Shown here piece by piece: positions 1 to 5,083 of a stretch of 5,868 nucleotides of DNA (position 1 is its first letter; the number at the start of each line of letters is the position of its first letter). Origin of the DNA: Betaproteobacteria bacterium RIFCSPLOWO2_02_FULL_62_17. Lineage in GTDB: Bacteria; Pseudomonadota; Gammaproteobacteria; Burkholderiales; SG8-39. The notes beneath the pieces were generated by a model that ran no database searches, was not told where the DNA came from, and was given only the letters and a program-made list of their open reading frames with translations. A program made the translations under genes and the position numbers. The stretch is from contig MEQV01000284.1 of assembly GCA_001770355.1 (NCBI GenBank), positions 1,770-7,637 of the forward strand. The letters are read 5' to 3'.

Positions 1-1137
1 GAAGAACACGCCGCCCGCGGACATCAGGCCGAAATGGCCGGCGGGTATTCTTTCCGGGACCGCGGGTTCCAGCGCCGCGACGATGGTATCCACCACCAGC
101 GGCAGCATCATGCTCCAATGCGCCATCGGCGCCGGGTAGCGCGCCATCATGATGTTGCCCTCGGGGATCACGCACTTCAAGGCGCGAAAAGATCCTTCAT
201 TCACCGCGTCGTTGGGTGCCGTCAGCGCCTTGTAGGCGATGCGCGGCGCGGCCAGCGTGCGTGAGTTGATCGCAGCCTTGCGTTCGCCCGAGCAGCCGGA
301 AAGGTCGATGGTCATGTCGCCGGCTTGCACCGTGACCTTCGCGTGCAGCCTGACGCGCTCACCCTTGGCGACACCGTCGTCATCCAGCCAGGCCTCGGCC
401 TCGAATTCGCCCTCTGGATACCTGGCGATGACATTGCGGCATTTCTGCTCGGTCTCATCGAATATTTTTCCGATCGCGGCCACCATGGTGTCGCGGCCGT
501 AGCGCTCGAACATTTCATCCATGCGCCGCAGCGCGAGGCGACAGGCGGCCATCTGCGAGGTCATATCGCCCAGCGAAGACTCCGGATAGCGGATGTTGTC
601 CTTGATGACGCGGTACAGGGGTTCGTTGAGCTTGCCTTCGCGGTAGATCTTGAGCTGGTCCAGTTGCAGCCCTTCCAGCCAGGGATCGGCCACGGTCACG
701 CCGGCGCCGAAACCGGTGCTGGTGCCGCCGACGTCGATCCAGTGCGCGCGCACCATCGCGAACATCAGCAGCTCGCCCTTGAAGAAGCAGGGCATGTAGA
801 TGACGACATTGTTCAGATGTTGCCCGGCGACCGCCTGGTGATTGGTGATGATCACATCGCCGGGCTTGAAGCCGTCGCGGCCATAACGTTTCATGCCGTC
901 GACGATGAGGACGCCCAGGTCCGCCACGAAATGGGAGACCCCACCCATGTTCTGGCTGACCAGTTCCCCTTTCGGATTCACCAGCGCGGTGCAGAAATCG
1001 CGCACTTCGTAGATGATCATGTTGTAGGAGGTGCGCTGCAGGTCCACCGCCATTTCCGTGGAAATCGCGGGCAGTGCATTGCGGATCACCTCGAGCGTGA
1101 CCGGATCGAGTTGCGTTTGCTTGACTCTTGTGTCCAC
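1..1137 (-). CDS. Hydantoinase B/oxoprolinase family protein (HyuB-like), C-terminus missing
   Basis: This frame runs open for 379 codons from a GTG start to the window edge. The family usually has about 520-590 residues, so roughly the last third is missing because of the window, not a mutation. The N-terminal family signature is clear: DPVTLEVIRNAL at 11-22, RTSYN at 35-39, and the DF...L region at 47-52. A DLSGCSGE segment at 278-285 matches the usual DFSGTSPQ-type motif, followed by INSRT. Relatives form the B (alpha) subunits of ATP-dependent hydantoinases, 5-oxoprolinases and acetone/acetophenone carboxylases, working in the cytoplasm with a HyuA partner. No HyuA gene is visible; it may lie beyond the left edge. 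The usual NDPxxGGTHLPD loop is replaced by NHQAVAGQHLNN (99-110), keeping one His. The start is supported by an AGGAG site 5 bases upstream and by the family's usual start just before DPVTLE. Family call is firm; substrate unknown. Confidence 0.9.
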   Translation of the reverse strand, partial: MDTRVKQTQLDPVTLEVIRNALPAISTEMAVDLQRTSYNMIIYEVRDFCTALVNPKGELVSQNMGGVSHFVADLGVLIVDGMKRYGRDGFKPGDVIITNHQAVAGQHLNNVVIYMPCFFKGELLMFAMVRAHWIDVGGTSTGFGAGVTVADPWLEGLQLDQLKIYREGKLNEPLYRVIKDNIRYPESSLGDMTSQMAACRLALRRMDEMFERYGRDTMVAAIGKIFDETEQKCRNVIARYPEGEFEAEAWLDDDGVAKGERVRLHAKVTVQAGDMTIDLSGCSGERKAAINSRTLAAPRIAYKALTAPNDAVNEGSFRALKCVIPEGNIMMARYPAPMAHWSMMLPLVVDTIVAALEPAVPERIPAGHFGLMSAGGVFF

Positions 1138-1142
1138 GCTGG

Positions 1143-1148
1143 CTCCTG
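1143..1148 (-). promoter_or_regulatory. Ribosome binding site for the HyuB-like gene
   Basis: CAGGAG on the minus strand, with a 5-base gap to the GTG at 1137-1135. It decides the GTG start: no ATG lies between it and the DPVTLE signature. Confidence 0.75.
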
Positions 1149-1177
1149 TCTGCGGCGCGAGCGGGCGCCGCCGCGGG

Positions 1178-1206
1178 ATTGTCAGCGCAAAAGCCGCCGG
1201 GTGCAA
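1178..1206 (-). promoter_or_regulatory. Candidate sigma70-type promoter for the HyuB-like gene
   Basis: On the minus strand TTGCAC (1206-1201) and GACAAT (1183-1178) are separated by exactly 17 bases. They match the -35 consensus at 3 of 6 and the -10 at 4 of 6 positions. Transcription would begin about 1171, giving a leader of about 34 bases before the GTG. The match is modest; spacing and position are its main support. Confidence 0.35.
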
Positions 1207-1221
1207 GACACGCGGATTCGC

Positions 1222-1250
1222 TTGCGGCGAAACGGGCGTGCGGATACATT
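1222..1250 (+). promoter_or_regulatory. Candidate sigma70-type promoter for the FAH-family gene
   Basis: TTGCGG (1222-1227) and TACATT (1245-1250) are separated by 17 bases, matching consensus at 3 of 6 and 4 of 6 positions. Transcription would begin about 1257, leaving a leader of about 22 bases that includes the GGAGA site. It is back to back with the candidate promoter of the HyuB-like gene, the two -35 boxes being 15 bases apart, so one regulator bound between them could control both genes. Confidence 0.35.
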
Positions 1251-1268
1251 GTCGAGATCAGTCAGGCT

Positions 1269-1273
1269 GGAGA
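1269..1273 (+). promoter_or_regulatory. Ribosome binding site for the FAH-family gene
   Basis: GGAGA lies 5 bases before the GTG at 1279. It supports that GTG over the far-upstream in-frame ATG at 325, which would add 318 codons antisense to the HyuB-like gene, and over the ATG at 1399, which would remove the conserved KLVLF beginning. Confidence 0.75.
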
Positions 1274-1278
1274 ATATT

Positions 1279-2226
1279 GTGAAACTGGTGCTGTTCCAGA
1301 ACGCGGGCAAGGGCGAGATATTTCCCGGCATTCTCACCGGGCGCGGCGTGGTCAGCATCGCCGGCGCGGTGCTGCGCGGCTACACGGCGCAATTGACCAT
1401 GCAGGGCATCATCGATGATTTCGACAAGCTGCGTCCGTCGCTGGAAAAGCTCGCCAAGGATGGTCCGGCAACGACGCTGGAAAATGCGCGGCTGCGCGCG
1501 CCTTTGCCGCGCCCGGGCAAGCTGCTGGCTTGCATCGCCAATTACTGGGAGCACGCGCAGCGCGAAGTGCGGCCTCTTTCCATGTTTTTGAAAAATCCCG
1601 ACGCGGTCGTCGGACCCGGCGACACCATCGAGATTCCGGAGTTCACCGAGCCCTGGGCTTTCATGCACGAGGCGGAACTGGCCATCGTGATCAAGGGACC
1701 GGTCAAGCGCGTAAAACGCGAGAACTGGCGCGACGCGGTGTTCGGCTACACCTCGATGATCGACGTCACCGCGCGCGGCGAAGGCCGCAGAACCTGGCCG
1801 GCGACCACGCCGGCAAGCTGGATGGGAAAGTCCTTCGATACCTTCGCGCCCATCGGACCCTGCATCGCCACCGCCGAGGAGATACCGGACCCGAACAATG
1901 TGATCATCCGGTTCTGGAACGACGGGCAATTGCGGCACAATTACAACACCGACGACATGGAGCACCGCGTGCCCGAACTCATCGAGTGGGCCACGAACAT
2001 CATGACGCTGAATTCCGGCGACGTCATCGCCTGCGGCACCAACCACGAAGGCCTGGGCATGCTGCAGGACGGCGAGACGGTCGAAATCGAAGCGCAGGGC
2101 GTGGGCAGGATGTCGCTGAAAGTGCACGATCCGCTGAAACGCAAATGGGAACGCGGCGTCTACATGGGCGCGGATTCGACCAACCCGGAAGCGGTGAAGC
2201 GCCACCGGCCGAAAGACACGGGTTGA
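1279..2226 (+). CDS. Fumarylacetoacetate hydrolase (FAH) family protein
   Basis: The 315-residue product begins at GTG with KLVLFQ, a typical start for bacterial FAH-family enzymes of about 280-330 residues. The FAH fold motifs occur in order: NYWEHA at 88-93, FLKNPDAVVGPGD at 103-115, the metal-binding HEAEL at 130-134 (Glu131, Glu133), D162 in GYTSMIDVTARG as third metal ligand, GKSFDTFAPIGP at 183-194, NDGQLRHNYNTDDM at 214-227 and GDVIACGT at 247-254. Such enzymes bind Mg2+ or Mn2+ and hydrolyse, decarboxylate, hydrate or isomerise diketo or keto-acid intermediates in the cytoplasm, often late in aromatic ring degradation. Two motif details differ from the common form: Ile161 sits where Asn usually precedes the metal Asp, and the GTPxGVG-type loop reads GTNHEGLG. 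It precedes the thiamine-diphosphate enzyme on the same strand by 105 bases, so co-transcription is possible but not certain. Family sure; reaction unknown. Confidence 0.93.
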   Translation: MKLVLFQNAGKGEIFPGILTGRGVVSIAGAVLRGYTAQLTMQGIIDDFDKLRPSLEKLAKDGPATTLENARLRAPLPRPGKLLACIANYWEHAQREVRPLSMFLKNPDAVVGPGDTIEIPEFTEPWAFMHEAELAIVIKGPVKRVKRENWRDAVFGYTSMIDVTARGEGRRTWPATTPASWMGKSFDTFAPIGPCIATAEEIPDPNNVIIRFWNDGQLRHNYNTDDMEHRVPELIEWATNIMTLNSGDVIACGTNHEGLGMLQDGETVEIEAQGVGRMSLKVHDPLKRKWERGVYMGADSTNPEAVKRHRPKDTG

Positions 2227-2304
2227 GGGCTGCCGCGCCGTATATTCCATTTTAGGTATCGAAATTATTGGTAGATATACGCCAGTACTTTGTCTGTTTT
2301 TCAT

Positions 2305-2317
2305 AAAGTTTAACTTT
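2305..2317. repeat. 13-bp perfect palindrome (6-1-6) before the ThDP-enzyme gene
   Basis: AAAGTT, one T, then AACTTT form a perfect inverted repeat ending 3 bases before the AGGA of the ribosome binding site. It could be a dimeric repressor's operator or simply a chance match in AT-rich DNA. As an RNA hairpin it would be weak: all but one pair per arm are A-T, and the single-base loop would have to open. Confidence 0.4.
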
Positions 2318-2318
2318 T

Positions 2319-2324
2319 AAAGGA
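2319..2324 (+). promoter_or_regulatory. Ribosome binding site deciding the ThDP-enzyme start
   Basis: AAAGGA is followed by a 7-base spacer and ATG at 2332. The in-frame TTG at 2326 would leave only one base after the site, so ATG at 2332 is the start. Confidence 0.8.
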
Positions 2325-2331
2325 TTTGATT

Positions 2332-3978
2332 ATGAAAGGTGCCGCAGTCGTCGCGGAAATTCTCAAGCGCGAAGGGGTCACGGATCTTCCCTGCTATCCA
2401 CGCAATGCCGTGATCGAGGCGGCCGCCGACCTGGACATCAAGCCTTACATCGTGCGCCAGGAGCGCACCGGCGTGCACATCGCCGATGCCATCAGCCGCG
2501 TCACCAGCCGCCAGAAAATCGGCGTGTTCGCGATGCAGCAGGGTCCCGGCACGGAAAACGCCTACGGCGCCATCGCGCAGGCTTACGCGGAGTCGGTGCC
2601 CTTGCTGGTGCTGCCCGCGGGGCATGCGCGCCGCGCCGCGCAGATCGCGCCAAACTTCAGCGCCATGCTTCAGATGCGCGGCATCTGCAAGTCGGTGGAG
2701 CAGGTGACGTTTGCGGACGACATCCCCAACGCCATGCGCCGCGCCTTCACGCAACTGCGCAACGGACGGCCGCGCCCTTGCATCGTCGAACTCCCCGGGG
2801 ATGTGCTCGCCGAGGAATTCAACGGTGCCATCGACTACCAGCCGGTGCTGACCACGCGCAGCGCCCCCGACCCGGCGGTGGTGCCCAAGGCCGCGGCGGC
2901 GATGCTCGAGGCCAAGCGCCTGGTGATCTATGCGGGGCAGGGCATTCATTACGGCCGCGCGTGGAAACAACTGAAGGAACTGGCCGAGTTGCTGGCCGCG
3001 CCGGTGGTCACCACTTACGCGGGCAAGAGCAGCTTTCCGGAGAATCATCCGCTGTCGCTGGGGTCCGGCGGCGCGTCCTATTCGAAGCAGGCTTACGAGT
3101 TTGTCGAGAAGGCCGACCTCATCTTCGGCGCGGGCTGTTCATTCACGCAGACGCCGTTTGCGATCAACATGCCGCGCGGCAAACGCTATATCCATGCCAC
3201 CTGGGACATGGCCGAGGTCAACAAGAACCTGCCCACGGAAATGGCGCTGGTGGGCGACCTCGACCTGGTGCTCGATGCCGTGGTTGCCGAAGTGCGCGAC
3301 CGTCTCAAAGACAAAGCGCGCGATGCCGGCCCCGTGACGAAGGAAATCAAGGCCGTTCGCGACAGTTGGCTCGCCGAATGGATGCCCGATCTCACCTCGA
3401 ACGATGTGCCGATTTCGCCCTATCGCGTGCTGTGGGATCTGCTGCACACGGTGGATGTGCCCAACACCGTCATCACCCACGATTCGGGCTCGCCGCGCAA
3501 CCAGATCGCGCCGTTCTGGCAGTCGATCGAGCCGCTGAGCTACATCGGCTGGGGCAAATCCACGCAACTCGGATACGGCCTGGGCCTCATCATGGGGGCC
3601 AAGATCGCCAGGCCCGAGAAGCTGTGCGTCAATTTCTGGGGCGACGCGGCGTTCGGCCACACCGGGATGGATTTCGAGACCTGCGTGCGCGATAACATTC
3701 CGATCCTCTCTATCCTGGTCAACAACTACTGCATGGCTGCCGAGCTGAACGTCATGACAGGATCGACCAAGAAATTCGGCAGCACCGATATTTCCGGCAA
3801 CTACTCGGATCTGGCGAAAGCTTTAGGCGGCTACAGCGAGCGCATCACCCAACCGGCCGAAATCGTGGCCGCCATCAAGCGCGGTGTCGCCAAGACCCGT
3901 GAAGGCACCCCGGTGCTGCTGGAGTTCATGACCAAGAAGGAAACGCGATCGAGTTCGTATGGACGAAGCGGCGGGTAG
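2332..3978 (+). CDS. Thiamine diphosphate-dependent enzyme, acetolactate synthase-like
   Basis: The 548-residue product has the usual length and three-domain order of this superfamily. The N-terminal pyrimidine-binding domain (about 1-165) carries the catalytic Glu44 in RQERTGVHIADA and the QQGPGTENAYGA stretch near 69-80. The middle domain (about 185-320) includes VIYAGQG at 198-204. The C-terminal diphosphate-binding domain (about 375-535) has GDAAF at 437-441 and NN at 464-465, where Asp438 and Asn465 are the expected Mg2+ ligands. The spacing fits the family's GDG...NN motif, but the third Gly is Ala. Relatives decarboxylate 2-keto acids or cleave or form carbon-carbon bonds next to a carbonyl, in the cytoplasm. 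Housekeeping acetolactate synthase is unlikely: there is no small regulatory subunit gene next to it and the N-terminal region (CYPRNAVIE) departs from the usual GxPGG form. Neighbouring FAH and Rieske genes suggest a catabolic keto-acid or acyl substrate. Family firm; reaction unknown. Confidence 0.93.
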   Translation: MKGAAVVAEILKREGVTDLPCYPRNAVIEAAADLDIKPYIVRQERTGVHIADAISRVTSRQKIGVFAMQQGPGTENAYGAIAQAYAESVPLLVLPAGHARRAAQIAPNFSAMLQMRGICKSVEQVTFADDIPNAMRRAFTQLRNGRPRPCIVELPGDVLAEEFNGAIDYQPVLTTRSAPDPAVVPKAAAAMLEAKRLVIYAGQGIHYGRAWKQLKELAELLAAPVVTTYAGKSSFPENHPLSLGSGGASYSKQAYEFVEKADLIFGAGCSFTQTPFAINMPRGKRYIHATWDMAEVNKNLPTEMALVGDLDLVLDAVVAEVRDRLKDKARDAGPVTKEIKAVRDSWLAEWMPDLTSNDVPISPYRVLWDLLHTVDVPNTVITHDSGSPRNQIAPFWQSIEPLSYIGWGKSTQLGYGLGLIMGAKIARPEKLCVNFWGDAAFGHTGMDFETCVRDNIPILSILVNNYCMAAELNVMTGSTKKFGSTDISGNYSDLAKALGGYSERITQPAEIVAAIKRGVAKTREGTPVLLEFMTKKETRSSSYGRSGG

Positions 3979-4005
3979 CTCTCCTCGTGTGTTCGCGAAG
4001 CAGCG

Positions 4006-4033
4006 GCGCGAGCGCCAGTATCGTGGCGCGCGC
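4006..4033. terminator. GC-rich hairpin between convergent genes, possible two-way terminator
   Basis: GCGCCA (4012-4017) and TGGCGC (4024-4029) form a perfect 6-bp stem around a 6-base loop. After a two-base GA bulge, 4006-4009 can pair with 4030-4033 for four more base pairs. It sits 27 bases after the ThDP-enzyme stop and about 45 bases past the stop of the binding-protein gene, where a terminator serving both strands would lie. Neither side has a T-tract, so it is not a canonical intrinsic terminator. A wider 7-bp repeat, CGCGAAG (3994-4000) with CTTCGCG (4061-4067), encloses it. Nothing else is recognisable between 3979 and 4077. Confidence 0.35.
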
Positions 4034-4077
4034 GGGCGGAGGCGCTCAATCCGCGCTGATCTTCGCGGCGCATCGCT

Positions 4078-5049
4078 TTACTGCGGCTCCAGCCTGGCCG
4101 CCTTCACTGCCTTGCCGTAACCCTCGTGCGTCGCGCGCATCAGGGCGGCGAACTGCTCTGGTGTATCGGCGATCGGCACCACTCCTGCGTCATCGAGCTT
4201 GGCCAGAACGTCAGGCGAGCGCAGGCCCTTGACGATTTCAGCATTCAGCCTCGAGAGCACCGGCGGCGGCAGACCGGCGGGACCGACGTAGCCAAACCAG
4301 TTGGGCAGCGCTTGATAGCCGGGCAGTCCTTCGCTCAAGGTGGGAACGTTGGGTGCCCCGGCGTAGCGCTGGTCGCGCAGCACCGCCAGGAGCTTCACCT
4401 TGCCCGCCTGCGCCTGAGCGCGGCTGACCGCAAACGAATTGAAAGCAACCTGGATCTGGCCGGTAATCACCGCATTGGTCTGCTCGGGCGCGCCCTGGTA
4501 CGGCACGTGCAGCATATCGATGCCGGCGACCTGCTTGACCAACTCGCCCACCATGTGGAAGGTCGAACCCATGCCATTGCTGCCGTAGGCGAGCTTGCCG
4601 GGATTGCGCCGCGCGTAGTCGATCAGCTCGGCCGCGGAGTTGACCGGCAGCGCAACGTGCACAATGAGGCAGTCCACCGGGCTCACCGCCGCGGTGATCG
4701 GCGTGAAGTCCTTGAGCGTATCGTAAGCGACGGCCTTGACGAGGAATCCCCCGCCAACCAGCGAGCCCGAGCTCGTGAACAGCGTCGTGTAGCCGTCGGG
4801 CGGAGCCCGCATCACCTGCTCCGCGCCGAGCCGTCCGCCGGCGCCCGGACGCGCCTCGACCAGCACCGGCCGGCCGAATCCTGCGCTCATTTTCTCGGCC
4901 GCGAGACGTGCGATGACATCGAGCACCGAGCCGGGCGCGAACGGCACGATCACGCGCACCGGCTTGGACGGGTACGCCTGCGCCATCGCCATCTGGGTTG
5001 CGAGCGCCATGGCCATTCCAACAACACACTTCGCAATATTCATCTTCAT
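4078..5049 (-). CDS. Bug/TctC-family periplasmic substrate-binding protein (tripartite tricarboxylate transporter type)
   Basis: This 323-residue protein has the family's usual length. It begins with a Sec signal peptide (MKMNIAK, a hydrophobic stretch to about 22, and likely cleavage after AQA at 23-25), giving a mature protein starting YPSKPVRVIVPFAPG. Asp44 in the following SVLDVIAR segment is the conserved residue that contacts bound carboxylate through the backbone region. RPGAGGRLGAE at 67-77, PDGYT at 84-88, NPGKLAYGS at 149-157 and HVPYQGAPE at 181-189 are family hallmarks. Cys8 lies too early for a lipoprotein site. Bug proteins bind small carboxylates in the periplasm, known examples including citrate, amino acids, nicotinate and terephthalate. 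No TctA or TctB membrane partner is visible, as is common for this family. The gene starts 34 bases after the Rieske oxygenase stop on the same strand, so the two are probably one operon and this protein may bind the oxygenase's substrate. Confidence 0.95.
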   Translation of the reverse strand: MKMNIAKCVVGMAMALATQMAMAQAYPSKPVRVIVPFAPGSVLDVIARLAAEKMSAGFGRPVLVEARPGAGGRLGAEQVMRAPPDGYTTLFTSSGSLVGGGFLVKAVAYDTLKDFTPITAAVSPVDCLIVHVALPVNSAAELIDYARRNPGKLAYGSNGMGSTFHMVGELVKQVAGIDMLHVPYQGAPEQTNAVITGQIQVAFNSFAVSRAQAQAGKVKLLAVLRDQRYAGAPNVPTLSEGLPGYQALPNWFGYVGPAGLPPPVLSRLNAEIVKGLRSPDVLAKLDDAGVVPIADTPEQFAALMRATHEGYGKAVKAARLEPQ

Positions 5050-5056
5050 GAAGGTT

Positions 5057-5062
5057 CCCCTC
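5057..5062 (-). promoter_or_regulatory. Ribosome binding site for the Bug-family gene
   Basis: GAGGGG on the minus strand lies 7 bases before the ATG at 5049. A second ATG two codons later (5043) would be 13 bases away, so the first is preferred. Confidence 0.7.
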
Positions 5063-5083
5063 GTTGGTCCATGGTGGTCATTC

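Larger units (their letters stand above)
2241..2330. promoter_or_regulatory. AT-rich leader or regulatory island between the FAH and ThDP-enzyme genes
   Basis: Only 24 of these 90 bases are G or C, against clearly GC-rich genes on both sides. It contains a TATATT at 2241-2246, a CATAAA at 2302-2307 and the palindrome at 2305-2317. I found no -35/-10 pair with good spacing for either -10-like hexamer, so an exact promoter cannot be placed. Composition and position suggest a separate promoter, an AT-rich upstream element or an unstructured 5' leader for the thiamine-diphosphate enzyme. Confidence 0.45.

Noticed and set aside
437..465. The ThDP enzyme as a housekeeping acetolactate synthase large subunit (numbers are protein residues)
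   Set aside because: There is no small-subunit gene beside it, the GDG motif is GDA, and the N-terminal region departs from that family; the neighbours are catabolic.
515..1249. 244-codon open frame on the minus strand overlapping the HyuB-like gene
   Set aside because: Rich in Arg, Ala, Gly and His and without recognisable motifs; it is a shifted frame of the HyuB-like gene.
325..1278. 318-codon open extension upstream of the FAH-family gene in the same frame, giving a 633-codon open frame
   Set aside because: It runs antisense to the HyuB-like gene, which has full family signatures. The GTG at 1279 has a good ribosome site and the usual FAH start sequence. Open antisense frames are common in GC-rich DNA.
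2241..2246. TATATT as a -10 promoter element for the ThDP-enzyme gene
   Set aside because: It matches consensus at 5 of 6, but the DNA 16-18 bases upstream has no -35-like hexamer, so it was not called as a promoter.
1258..2304. 348-codon open frame antisense to the whole FAH-family gene
   Set aside because: Composition is that of a reverse-strand shadow, with many His, Arg and Asp, and no family motif is visible. The sense strand has all FAH motifs.
2326..2331. TTG as an upstream start for the ThDP enzyme
   Set aside because: It lies one base after the AAAGGA site, too close for initiation, while ATG at 2332 has ideal 7-base spacing.
2317..3660. Two minus-strand open frames (243 and 173 codons) antisense to the ThDP-enzyme gene
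   Set aside because: No recognisable motifs and shadow-like composition opposite a well-supported gene.
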